Shown: positions 16,539-24,296, numbered from the stretch's first letter. The stretch is DNA of 64,000 bases from an uncultured Blautia sp. (GCA_934424575.1 CAKRXU010000007.1:1-64000), one strand, 5' to 3'. The notes: generated by a model not told the origin, from the sequence alone. Program-made: numbers and translations.

Positions 16539-16775
16539 ATGCAGAAAATACGACCGGACCTGGACATCGGCGGGAATATTCAGCAGATGCGTTATCAGAA
16601 CAAGCTCACACAGGATCAGGTGATCGCCCGTCTGAATCTCATGGGAATCCCGATCTCCAAGAGCACTTACGCAAAGCTGGAAACAAACCGTATGAACATC
16701 AAAGTCAGTGAACTGCTCGCACTCTCACAGATTTTGCACTGCGATGTCGGGGAATTTTTCAAAAATCTCATATGA
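16539..16775 (+). CDS. Small XRE-type HTH regulator
   Basis: A 78-aa protein from ATG 16539, with GAGGAAG 6 bases upstream. It is nearly all one helix-turn-helix: NIQQMRYQNKLTQDQVIARL, then ISKSTYAKLETNRMNIKVSEL, and a terminal helix ending GEFFKNLI. It is a Cro/CI-like DNA-binding protein with no effector domain. It is divergent from the HicB-like gene. Such a short regulator usually controls itself and a neighbour. Its target cannot be told from sequence. Confidence 0.85.
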   Translation: MQKIRPDLDIGGNIQQMRYQNKLTQDQVIARLNLMGIPISKSTYAKLETNRMNIKVSELLALSQILHCDVGEFFKNLI

Positions 16776-16909
16776 TCCGTTTTTTCACTTTCTCATAAAT
16801 TTTCTTTTCATGTAGTCCATTTCGTACTTTTTTATTTTCCCACTCAGATCCACCATAGAATTCCCAGAAACACTACCGGCACTTTCTCAATATACAAAAA
16901 CACCGCCAG

Positions 16910-18277
16910 TCATCTCTGACCAGCGGCATTCTTCATTCCATATCCATTTTTTACTTTCCGATAAAAAATAATCGTCAATACAGTTGCTGCGATCCACCCG
17001 AACGGCCACGCCATCCAGATTCCCGTACTTTCAAATCTAGGTGAAAGCATCAGTGCAAATCCGATTCGAAGAATCAGGTCCGGAATCGTCGCAATAACAA
17101 AGTAGATCATTGCCCCGGAACCCCGGATGATCCCATCTGTCATAAGTTTCACCACGATCATGAAATACCACGGCGAGACGATCCGAAGAAACATCACACC
17201 TGCATGGATCGCCGCTGAACTTTCTGCATTCAGGAAAAGCCCCATCATCTGCTGGCTGAGTCCGAAATAAAGGATTACAAATGGAAGTGCTGTCAGCTCC
17301 GAAAGTTTCAGACCTGTCCGAAATCCCATCGGAATCCGCTCCTGTTTTCCTGCGCCAATGTTCTGTGCCGTATAACTCGAAAGGCAGGAACCAAGCGTCA
17401 TAAAAATATTGATCGCAAATGTATTCAGTTTGATCGCCCCGGAATATCCTGCAACGACTGCTGACCCATATCTGTTTACGATATCCTGGACAAAAAGGTT
17501 ACCCACGCTCAAAACACTCTGCTGCAGAATACTCGGCACCGCAATTGCAAGGATCTGTACAAAAAGTGTCCTGTCAAACAGCTGCACTCTTTCCATTCCT
17601 GCAAACTTCTGCAGTCTCACCAGCAATGTGACAAGCGCCAGCACCGCCGAAATCCCCTGTGCAATAAAAGTTGCCCATGCAACACCGGCTACGCCCCAGT
17701 GAAGTTTCGCCACAAACAAAAGATCCAGGGCAATATTTCCTGCCGATGATCCAAGCAGAAACCACAGCGGCGTCCTGGAATCACCAAGCGCAGTAAAAAT
17801 CCCCGTGCAGACGTTGTACAGCATCAGAAAGATCAGTCCAAACACATAAATCTTAAGATACAGCACTCCGTCCTGCATGATATTCTGTGGCGTGTGGATC
17901 CATTCCATCATATTGCGGCAGAAAAAATATCCATACACTGTCAGGATCACAGCTAGACTCAGTGATGAGACAAAAGCCGTCGTAACAGCACGCTTCACAC
18001 CCTTGCGGTCGCCCGCTCCAAACAGTCTCGATACAATCACAGATGCCCCAAGGTTCATTCCCACAGCAAATGCCATAAAAATAACAGTGATCGGGTAAGA
18101 CGCCCCAACCGCAGCCAGCGCATCCTCTCCCGCAAATCTTCCCGCGATCATACTGTCCGCAATATTGTATATCTGTTGAAAAGCCACACTGAACATCATC
18201 GGAAGCAAAAAACGCCATAACGTTTTATCCGGATGTTCCTTTGTCAGGTCTGTAACCATTTTTCCTCTTTTCTTCAT
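16910..18277 (-). CDS. MATE family efflux transporter
   Basis: A 455-aa integral membrane protein with about 12 helices. The N-terminal half carries QQIYNIADSMIAGRFAGEDALAAVG, typical of MATE transporters of the NorM/DinF superfamily. It is a cation-coupled exporter of small molecules; the substrate is unknown. The start ATG at 18277 is taken although a second in-frame Met (MVTDLTKEHP) six codons in would also fit. It lies directly downstream of the decayed histidine kinase in the same direction. Confidence 0.92.
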   Translation of the reverse strand: MKKRGKMVTDLTKEHPDKTLWRFLLPMMFSVAFQQIYNIADSMIAGRFAGEDALAAVGASYPITVIFMAFAVGMNLGASVIVSRLFGAGDRKGVKRAVTTAFVSSLSLAVILTVYGYFFCRNMMEWIHTPQNIMQDGVLYLKIYVFGLIFLMLYNVCTGIFTALGDSRTPLWFLLGSSAGNIALDLLFVAKLHWGVAGVAWATFIAQGISAVLALVTLLVRLQKFAGMERVQLFDRTLFVQILAIAVPSILQQSVLSVGNLFVQDIVNRYGSAVVAGYSGAIKLNTFAINIFMTLGSCLSSYTAQNIGAGKQERIPMGFRTGLKLSELTALPFVILYFGLSQQMMGLFLNAESSAAIHAGVMFLRIVSPWYFMIVVKLMTDGIIRGSGAMIYFVIATIPDLILRIGFALMLSPRFESTGIWMAWPFGWIAATVLTIIFYRKVKNGYGMKNAAGQR

Positions 18278-18316
18278 AAAAGGGACGATCGCTCGTCCCT
18301 CATGATTTCTGTAAAA

Positions 18317-19689
18317 TTATAACTGATGTGTACTTCCGTTCAAAGTATCCGTAATGTCCTTGATGCTGACAGGTTTCGGGATATATCCGTTCATTCCCGC
18401 ATTGCGGCAGTTTTTGCGGCCGCTTGCAAAGGTATTGGCTGTCATCGCAAAGATCGGAATATTATTGTCATCGCGGTCACTGTGGCGGATCATCCTTGTC
18501 GCCTCCACACCATCCATGACAGGCATCTGCATGTCCATAAAGACGGCAAAATACTCACCCTGTCTGGAACTCTCAAAACGTTCCACGCCGACTTTACCAT
18601 TATCAGCCCAGTCGACATTGAGCCCGATGCTCTGCAGAAGTTCCATCGCGATCTCGGCATTCAGAACATTGTCCTCAACGAGAAGGACCTTTTTGCCAGT
18701 GAACCGCCCATCAGATCCGTAAAGCCCTTGACAACGGACATTCCAATTCCGTTATCTGCACAGCTGAAACGGTATTTATGCTCCGGAAGACATTCCAGCT
18801 TAAGAGAAATACTTCCTCCCGCATCCGTATATTTGATCGCATTCGACACAATATTGATAATAATCTGTTTCAGCCGGTTGACATCTCCGAGAACCACTCG
18901 GTCCATCTGGTCACAGTCGACAGTCAGATGCTGTTCCTTCTTGTCTGCAAGCGGCTGAAGGACTTCCGCACTTTCCATCAGACAGTATGCCGGGTTAAAA
19001 GCCTCCTCTGTCAGTTCCACCGCACCGTGCTCCAGCTGATTCACATCAAGGATGGAGTTGATCAGGACAAGAAGATAATTTCCCTCTGTGGAAATATTAT
19101 CCAGTGCTGTCTCAAGTTCTTCTGAGATTTTTTGCTGGCGTTTCCGGCTCTGTACGGACTGTCTGTACAGAAGGAGCAGACACAGGATCATAAAAACGCC
19201 CATACAACAGATAATGAGATATATTGGATGGTCAAACAGATAGGCGAGCATTGTCGGTGTTGCCGTCTGTTCAAGATAAGGCTGAACAACTTCTGCAAGA
19301 ATATTCTCAGAAACATCTGCGAATGTTTTTTCCCAGATTCCATAGAAATGACAGTCAATATCTGCATGAACACCCATCTGCAGATCCAGGGACGCTCCCG
19401 GAACGATATCTACACGGAGCCGGTTCTGAACATCATCTCTTGCAAGCTTCTGTGCTGCATAAGACATGATCAGAGCACCGTCTGCCTCACCGCTCAGGAC
19501 TTTTTGCCTGCATTCCGCAAGACTTCCGGCTTCGATGATCTCTGCCTTTGGCCAGGTTGAAGAAATGATCTCCCTGACTGCAATATTATTGTTTCTTATA
19601 ACAAGTTTCTCGATTTTTTCGGATGCACTTCTGGAACGCAGAACAAAAAGCAGTATTCCGATCAATACTGCTGTTGCTCTTTTGCCCAT
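18317..19689 (-). pseudogene. Decayed hybrid sensor histidine kinase
   Basis: The remains of a hybrid kinase. An N-terminal solute-binding-like sensor fragment (ADGALIMSYAAQKL) is followed by a membrane helix (about residues 156-174). A HisKA region jumps from ELETALDNIS straight to TEGNYLLVLINSIL, so the phosphorylated His (SHEIRTP-type box) is gone. The HATPase domain runs DRVVLGDVNRLKQIIINIVSNAIKYT to ADNGIGMS, then skips to VVKGFTDLMGGS, losing the G2/lid region. A frame change near 18680 then separates a C-terminal receiver (KVLLVEDN in another frame, FMDMQMPVMDG with its phosphoacceptor Asp, and PKPVS). At least two internal losses and one frameshift make kinase activity impossible. The receiver alone could still fold. 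Confidence 0.82.
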
Positions 19690-19828
19690 ATTTTACTGTT
19701 TTTATTGTAGACCTGTATATATTTTTTTGTCAACAAAATTCTTGGACTACCGGCAACTTTCCTACACTTTTTCGTTATATCTCCGTGTAAAAGTCCAGAT
19801 CTTTTTTGCTGACTTTGGAGCAAAGATA

Positions 19829-19856
19829 TTGACACGTTTTTTGTTTACGTTATAAT
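19829..19856 (+). promoter_or_regulatory. feoA promoter
   Basis: TTGACA (19829-19834), 16-bp spacer, TATAAT (19851-19856), about 50 bp upstream of the feoA start. Confidence 0.8.
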
Positions 19857-19857
19857 G

Positions 19858-19871
19858 TTAGTCGAAACTAA
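19858..19871 (+). promoter_or_regulatory. Inverted repeat at feoA start, possible iron/manganese operator
   Basis: TTAGT-CGAA-ACTAA (19858-19871) is a perfect 5-bp dyad immediately downstream of the -10 of the feoA promoter. Its TTAG/CTAA half-sites recall DtxR-family boxes. The placement over the transcription start suits repression. The regulator is an inference. Confidence 0.45.
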
Positions 19872-19908
19872 TCAATTTTGCACGATCATTACCATAAATG
19901 GAGGGATT

Positions 19909-20127
19909 ATGCCACTTAATTTAGCTGATATCGGCACACCATATATCATACAAAAGATCTGCGGAAAAGAGGAACAGCGGCACCATCTGGAATCTCTGGG
20001 GCTGGTGGAGAACACAGAAATATGCATTCTTTCATCTTTTTTCGGATATTTCGTCGTCCGGGTCAAGGACAGCAAGATTGGAATTGACAAGGATCTTGCC
20101 AAAATGATCATTGTACGGGACGAATGA
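19909..20127 (+). CDS. FeoA family protein
   Basis: A 72-aa SH3-like beta-barrel protein: MPLNLADIGTPYIIQKICG at the start, HHLESLGLVENTEICIL in the middle, and GIDKDLAKMIIV at the end. This is the FeoA fold used as an accessory to the ferrous iron transporter FeoB. No feoB follows; the next gene is a GGDEF/EAL protein 34 bp downstream. The start at 19909 has GGAGGG ahead; an in-frame ATG at 19855 lies within the promoter and is rejected. Stand-alone FeoA copies are common in Clostridia. Confidence 0.88.
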   Translation: MPLNLADIGTPYIIQKICGKEEQRHHLESLGLVENTEICILSSFFGYFVVRVKDSKIGIDKDLAKMIIVRDE

Positions 20128-20161
20128 TTTTTTATTAGTTGTTACTGAGGGAGAGTTTTTT

Positions 20162-22138
20162 ATGAAAAAAAATAAAAATATACTGTATCTCTGCGAGATC
20201 ATTCTGGGGCAGCTGCTTGCGATGCTGGTTTTTGACCTGTATCTTCTGAAACTGCAGCGCAGCCCGGCAGTCTCGTATGAGCCAATACACCGGCTGATCC
20301 AGGTATCGCTGGTGCTGCTGATCTTTACGATCGTACTCGCTCTGATCGAGAGGGAGATGCTTTCACGACTGCTCGTCAATGCGTTTCGCGATATCACAGG
20401 CGTACATAACAAAAAATCTCTGGAAAAAAAGATCCAGGAGCTGAATGACCGTCCGGATACGTTTGATATCGGGGTTATGATGTTTGACCTCAACAATCTG
20501 AAATATGTAAATGACACTTATGGTCATGAAAAAGGAGACGAATTTATCCAGGCATTTACCTACTGTCTGACACGGATCCTCGATGAACACAGTTTCCTTG
20601 CTCGTTACGGAGGAGATGAATTTATCATCATCCAGAAGGAAACCTCACCGGAAAAGCTTGCCGGAACGGATGCGCGGCTCGGGGAGCTTGTACAGGAGTA
20701 CAACAGTCATTCGGATCTGCCGCTGAGTTATGCAGTCGGGTATGAAGTCAGTTATCGAAACCATTATTTCATGATGGAGGATCTGATCAATGCCGCGGAC
20801 AAAAAAATGTATCAGGACAAGGCGCACAAAAAACAGCTTGCCGCAAAACAGGGGAATGTGCATGTGTCGCGGGTTAAAAATGTAATTCCTACAGTGTCCT
20901 CAGAGGTGCTTTTTGAAAAGATCCGACAGATTCAGGCAAATGCCAGAAGCGGACATCAGATCGCGATGATCTCTACGGATATTGAAAATTTTCATTATAT
21001 CAATGATAAATATGGATATCCTATGGGAAATGAGATTCTTAATATTGTCTATGAGGAGCTGGCGGCTGCATCATTTTCACTCTACACGGCAAGGTTCTTC
21101 TCGGATGTATTTGTGAGTCTGACAGATACGTCCTCGCTGGATACCGTTGCACTGACGGAGCAGATCAGGAAGCTGGACGAGCGGATCAGCCGCAGGATGC
21201 TGGATACGTATCACATCAGCTTCTTCCGGACAAATTCGGGAATCTGCTTTGTGCCTGAGGAACCTTCTCCGGAGTCTACACTTTCATGTGCGAATGTCGC
21301 GCGGCGGATCGCAAAAAAAATGCTTTCTCATGTCTGCATCTATTCGGATGAAATCGACCAGCAGGAAAAAATGCAGGCCGAGATTCTTCATTCGTTTCAT
21401 CAGGCTCTTGAAAAAGAGGAGTTTGAGATTTATTTCCAGCCAAAGGTTGAGCCTGTGAGCGGTGTTCCATGCAGTGCGGAAGTTCTGGTCCGCTGGATCC
21501 ACAATGGCAAAATACTCTGGTCTCCGGCGGTTTATATTCCATTGTTTGAGCAGAATGGGGTTGTTGTAGAGCTTGATTATTATGTCTATGAAAAAACGTT
21601 TGCGTGGCTCAAAAAATTTGAAGACCGGCTGCCGGAATCGTTCCGTATCTCGCTGAACATATCTCCGTTACACTTCGAACAGCCACAGGTTTTTGTCGAA
21701 AAGGTCCAGTCACTGCTTGATACTTATGGGGTAAAACCTTCGCATCTGACGTTTGAGATCACAGAATCGACTTACGTGAACAACCCAGAAGCAGTCAACC
21801 AGGTGATCCGGTGCCTGCAGCGGCAGGGCATCCAGATCTCGATGGATGATTTCGGATCGGGATATTCTTCGTTGAATACGCTGAAAGACCTGCTCTTCGA
21901 CGAAGTCAAGATCGACCGCAAATTCCTCGGCGACTCGCTGAATGAGAAGGCGCAGATCGTGCTGGAGGAGATCTTCCATATGCTGAAACGCATGGATAAA
22001 TCGATCGTGTGTGAAGGTGTCGAAACCGAAAACATCGCGGAATTCCTCAAAAAAGAAGGCTGTGACGAAATCCAGGGCTTCCTTTATTATCGCCCAATGC
22101 GCCAGGAGGATTTTGAGGAGCTGCTTGTGGGGATGTAA
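20162..22138 (+). CDS. Membrane GGDEF-(GGDEF)-EAL protein
   Basis: A 658-aa protein from ATG 20162 (GAGGGAGAG ahead). Two membrane helices (about 7-29 and 45-63) are followed by a first GGDEF domain with an intact RYGGDEF (148-154). A second, degenerate GGDEF-like domain (about 250-395) has ARFFSDVF at the active-site place. Then comes an EAL domain (about 405-655) with AEVLVRW instead of EALVRW, but retaining DDFGSGYSSL and LDEVKID-type Asp residues. It should make or break cyclic di-GMP. Which activity dominates cannot be told: the EVL change is conservative and is seen in some active enzymes. It may be cotranscribed with feoA. Confidence 0.9.
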   Translation: MKKNKNILYLCEIILGQLLAMLVFDLYLLKLQRSPAVSYEPIHRLIQVSLVLLIFTIVLALIEREMLSRLLVNAFRDITGVHNKKSLEKKIQELNDRPDTFDIGVMMFDLNNLKYVNDTYGHEKGDEFIQAFTYCLTRILDEHSFLARYGGDEFIIIQKETSPEKLAGTDARLGELVQEYNSHSDLPLSYAVGYEVSYRNHYFMMEDLINAADKKMYQDKAHKKQLAAKQGNVHVSRVKNVIPTVSSEVLFEKIRQIQANARSGHQIAMISTDIENFHYINDKYGYPMGNEILNIVYEELAAASFSLYTARFFSDVFVSLTDTSSLDTVALTEQIRKLDERISRRMLDTYHISFFRTNSGICFVPEEPSPESTLSCANVARRIAKKMLSHVCIYSDEIDQQEKMQAEILHSFHQALEKEEFEIYFQPKVEPVSGVPCSAEVLVRWIHNGKILWSPAVYIPLFEQNGVVVELDYYVYEKTFAWLKKFEDRLPESFRISLNISPLHFEQPQVFVEKVQSLLDTYGVKPSHLTFEITESTYVNNPEAVNQVIRCLQRQGIQISMDDFGSGYSSLNTLKDLLFDEVKIDRKFLGDSLNEKAQIVLEEIFHMLKRMDKSIVCEGVETENIAEFLKKEGCDEIQGFLYYRPMRQEDFEELLVGM

Positions 22139-22144
22139 AATTAA

Positions 22145-22172
22145 GAGGGCGATGACTCGCCCTCTATTTTTT
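22145..22172 (+). terminator. Terminator of the GGDEF-EAL gene
   Basis: GAGGGCGA (22145-22152) pairs with TCGCCCTC (22157-22164), followed by TATTTTTT. It starts 7 bp after the stop codon. Confidence 0.85.
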
Positions 22173-22537
22173 CCTGCCTCTCAATTTCCATGAACCTTCA
22201 ACTCGCTTGCTTCCTGCCTGGTCATCCAGCCAGCTTTCCCGCGCACACAATCATTTACTTTGTGCGGTCAGGTGGGGGACATATCAAGAGAGCGATCACA
22301 CCATTGCCTCTGAACAGTAACGATATTGTCGAATTTTGGGGAACGAAAAATAAAAAGCTGTTGATTTTCAATAACTTATCACATACAATACAAGTACAGA
22401 AAACATCGTTTTCTCTCTTTATCTTTGATGAGATGTGTGACGATTCTGACACATCGATAAAATAAAACGTAACCGAGCGATGAAGAATATTAAAAGAGGC
22501 TCAACAGCCTCTCTTTTATATTTGTGTTCTTTTTGGT
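22173..22537. other. Intergenic stretch without a convincing gene
   Basis: No ORF here has a usable ribosome site and family-like composition. It holds a lone GAACAGTAAC half-palindrome (22312-22321), a hairpin GATGTGT/ACACATC (22432-22455) and a hairpin AGAGGC/GCCTCT followed by CTTTTATATTT (22495-22520). The last looks like a plus-strand terminator without a gene in front. Confidence 0.5.
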
Positions 22538-22571
22538 CAAAAAAGGAACTCCTTTATTTAAGGAGTTCCTT
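22538..22571 (-). terminator. Terminator of tRNA-Pro
   Basis: On the minus strand AAGGAACTCC (22571-22562) pairs with GGAGTTCCTT (22552-22543), then a T-tract. It starts 10 bp after the tRNA. Confidence 0.85.
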
Positions 22572-22580
22572 CGTCGTTAG

Positions 22581-22654
22581 TCGAAGTGACAGGATTTGAA
22601 CCTGCGACCTCTGCGTCCCGAACGCAGCGCTCTACCAAACTGAGCCACACTTCG
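22581..22654 (-). tRNA. tRNA-Pro (anticodon CGG)
   Basis: 74 nt. The acceptor stem CGAAGTG/CACTTCG is perfect with A as discriminator. The anticodon stem CTGCG/CGCAG encloses the loop TTCGGGA, giving anticodon CGG. The T-arm has GGTTCAAATCC. No CCA is encoded. It is a single tRNA with its own promoter and terminator. Confidence 0.95.
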
Positions 22655-22698
22655 TTATTTCGTTGTTTAATTTTGTTATGTCGTTCAACGCAAGACAT

Positions 22699-22727
22699 AT
22701 TATATTATAGGGTATCGGAATTGTCAA
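22699..22727 (-). promoter_or_regulatory. tRNA-Pro promoter
   Basis: Minus-strand TTGACA (22727-22722), 17-bp spacer, TATAAT (22704-22699), 45 bp ahead of the mature tRNA. Confidence 0.85.
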
Positions 22728-22878
22728 CAGGTTTTTTGAAAAAAATTAAAAAAATTTTCTGTTAGGATATAAGTGATTGTATCGTGTGTTTTGTTTATGT
22801 TGTTTGGATAAAAAGTTCAATAGTCTCAGCATGCAGGTATGAACAATTTTTTGTGCTTCTGCTTCTGATATCTATAAT

Positions 22879-22920
22879 ATATCCCCGCCCGCGGGGTGAG
22901 GCTCCGCGGGGCGGGGATAT
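22879..22920. terminator. Very strong GC hairpin in an otherwise gene-poor stretch
   Basis: ATATCCCCGCCC (22879-22890) pairs with GGGCGGGGATAT (22909-22920). Inside, GCGG (22891-22894) faces CCGC (22904-22907). It could end the minus-strand transcript that carries the 22-codon ORF. There is no clean T-tract on either side, so its role is uncertain. Confidence 0.5.
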
Positions 22921-23029
22921 TATTTCTTCGGCGGTAGGAGCGCCGGAGATTGCGTTATATTTGGTCAAAATCTTTCCATTTTGCTGTCATTTCCGGATAT
23001 CCATGAATGGTTATCCGGTTTATTTCTTA

Positions 23030-23098
23030 TCAGGGCATCCCAACCCCAATCCCAGCCAAAACATCCTTCTCACCACGCCCAGCATTATAAGTAGCCAT
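23030..23098 (-). CDS. 22-codon ORF with its own promoter and Shine-Dalgarno
   Basis: ATG at 23098 encodes MATYNAGRGEKD followed by VLAGIGVGMP and a TGA. GGAGGAGG stands 10 bases before the ATG, an unusually strong ribosome site. A sigma-A promoter (TTGACG, 17 bp, TATAAT; 23208-23180) points at it, giving a leader of about 75 nt. Downstream in the transcript come a CCGGATA/TATCCGG hairpin (about 22993-23020) and the GC hairpin at 22879-22920. The peptide is Gly-rich, has no signal sequence and no Cys. I do not recognise it. It could be a translated micro-protein, a leader peptide, or a marker of an sRNA. It is divergent from the shell-protein gene. Confidence 0.5.
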   Translation of the reverse strand: MATYNAGRGEKDVLAGIGVGMP

Positions 23099-23179
23099 CT
23101 TTATTATTCCTCCTCCATACACTAACTACTCTCATGTACGTCACGTAAAACTATTATTAGTTTAATCTAATTGCAATCC

Positions 23180-23208
23180 ATTATAATTACACCACCCCTC
23201 CCCGTCAA
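23180..23208 (-). promoter_or_regulatory. Promoter of the 22-codon ORF
   Basis: Minus-strand TTGACG (23208-23203), exactly 17-bp spacer, TATAAT (23185-23180). Confidence 0.7.
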
Positions 23209-23299
23209 CCCCCAGCACCTTTCACCCATCTTAGTTCTCCCTAAACATCAGCGCTTTTCGCGCCAGCGAAACAGCCCACCGCGTGACCAGGAGGGGAGC

Positions 23300-23344
23300 G
23301 CGAGGGGAGAACGGTCTTCGCAACTATGAGTGCCCTCCCCTCGC
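23300..23344. repeat. Inverted repeat between the two divergent promoters
   Basis: GCGAGGGGAG (23300-23309) and CTCCCCTCGC (23335-23344) are perfect 10-bp inverted repeats with a 25-nt loop. They sit in a GC-rich stretch (23230-23370) that has no supported gene, upstream of the shell-gene promoter. Confidence 0.5.
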
Positions 23345-23388
23345 AAAGGTTTGCCACGCTTTCCAAAGCGAAAAAAAACTCTCTCTCC

Positions 23389-23417
23389 TTGAAAGGCGCA
23401 ACAATATACGCTATATT
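23389..23417 (+). promoter_or_regulatory. Promoter of the BMC shell gene
   Basis: TTGAAA (23389-23394), 17-bp spacer, TATATT (23412-23417). The predicted start is near 23424. Confidence 0.6.
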
Positions 23418-23436
23418 ATAAATAACACACAAAACT

Positions 23437-23455
23437 CGCCCGCCAGCGGCGGGCG
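23437..23455 (+). promoter_or_regulatory. Leader hairpin next to the shell-gene ribosome site
   Basis: CGCCCGCC (23437-23444), loop AGC, GGCGGGCG (23448-23455) is an 8-bp all-GC stem that ends one base before AAGGAGA. It would form almost at the 5' end of the mRNA and may stabilise it or limit ribosome access. Confidence 0.6.
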
Positions 23456-23470
23456 AAAGGAGATCCTACT

Positions 23471-24187
23471 ATGATAGACGTAAACAGTATCAGTACCCAC
23501 TGCACCCGCACCGAATTCGTCGGCACCACCGTCCTCGACACCATCGGCCTCGTCATCTCCGGCATAGATGACACCCTCCTGGAAACCATGAATATCGGCA
23601 CCAAATACCACGCCCTGGGGCTCTTCAGCTCCAGGACCGGAGCCGCCGGTCAGATCACCGCAATAGACGACGCAGTCAAAGCCACCAACACCGAAGTCCT
23701 CTCCATCGAATTCCCAAGAGACACCAAAGGCTGGGGCGGCCACGGCAACTATATCGTAATTGGCGGTAATGATGTCTCCGACGTGCGTCATGCGATCGAG
23801 CTCGCACTTGAACTCACGAAGCGAAATGCCGGAGAACTGTACATCAGTGACTCCGGACATCTTGAATTTACATTTTCCGCCAGCGCAGGCACAGCCCTGC
23901 AAAAAGCCTTCCACGCTGTACCGGGGCAGGCCTTCGGCTTCATGGCTGGCTCTCCTGCTGCGATCGGTCTCGTCATGGCGGACACCGCAATGAAAGCATC
24001 TGCTGTCAACATTGCCTGTTACATGACCCCGAGCATCGGCACGAGCCACTCCAATGAAGTCATCCTCGGCATCTCCGGCGATGCCAGTGCCGTCAAAGCC
24101 GCCGTCCTCGAAGCCCGTCAGGTCGGCCTCGAACTCCTCATCGGCATGGGTAGCTACCCCGAAATCCCCGGCACACCATACCTGTAA
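23471..24187 (+). CDS. PduB-type microcompartment shell protein (BMC-T), orphan
   Basis: A 238-aa protein that matches the Salmonella PduB pattern along its length. It has TEFVGTTVLDTIGLVI at the start, AIDDAVKATNTEVLSIEFPRDTKG, VIGGNDVSDVRHAIELAL, AGSPAAIGLVMADTAMK and VILGISGDASAVKAAV. Two permuted BMC domains (about 10-120 and 125-230) form a trimeric shell tile. It begins where the shorter PduB' form begins, so it lacks the N-terminal extension that tethers cargo in Salmonella. No other shell, dehydratase, aldehyde dehydrogenase or encapsulation gene lies within the window on either side. It has its own promoter, a leader hairpin and downstream hairpins, so it appears monocistronic. C-rich synonymous codon choice differs from its neighbours. 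Confidence 0.88.
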   Translation: MIDVNSISTHCTRTEFVGTTVLDTIGLVISGIDDTLLETMNIGTKYHALGLFSSRTGAAGQITAIDDAVKATNTEVLSIEFPRDTKGWGGHGNYIVIGGNDVSDVRHAIELALELTKRNAGELYISDSGHLEFTFSASAGTALQKAFHAVPGQAFGFMAGSPAAIGLVMADTAMKASAVNIACYMTPSIGTSHSNEVILGISGDASAVKAAVLEARQVGLELLIGMGSYPEIPGTPYL

Positions 24188-24193
24188 AAAAAC

Positions 24194-24214
24194 AGAAGCA
24201 CCACCCGTGCTTCT
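24194..24214 (+). terminator. Hairpin after the shell gene
   Basis: AGAAGCAC (24194-24201), loop CACCC, GTGCTTCT (24207-24214), 6 bp after the stop codon. It is backed up by the terminator at 24232-24296. Confidence 0.6.
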
Positions 24215-24231
24215 TCGACATGCAATACAAC

Positions 24232-24296
24232 AAAAAAGCCCACCCCCACACCACTCATCCAACCGATAAGTAGTCCTGGGGTACGGGCTTTTTTTA
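24232..24296. terminator. Bidirectional terminator between the shell gene and the 3D-domain gene
   Basis: AAAAAGCCC at about 24233-24241 pairs with GGGCTTTTT at about 24285-24293, with an inner CCC/GGG pairing. A T-run follows on both strands. It separates convergent genes. Confidence 0.75.

Noticed and set aside
18317..18646. Stand-alone response regulator
   Set aside because: The receiver lacks its first strand in this frame; KVLLVEDN is found just upstream in continuous sequence with the kinase remnant, so it is the tail of the decayed hybrid kinase.
22190..22465. Open frames after the GGDEF-EAL gene
   Set aside because: No ribosome site, odd composition (runs of Pro/Phe) and located behind a terminator.
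23283..23474. Arg-rich frame overlapping the shell-gene promoter
   Set aside because: It runs through the promoter and leader hairpin of the shell gene. The opposite-strand frame is equally open, which is typical of GC-rich repeats.
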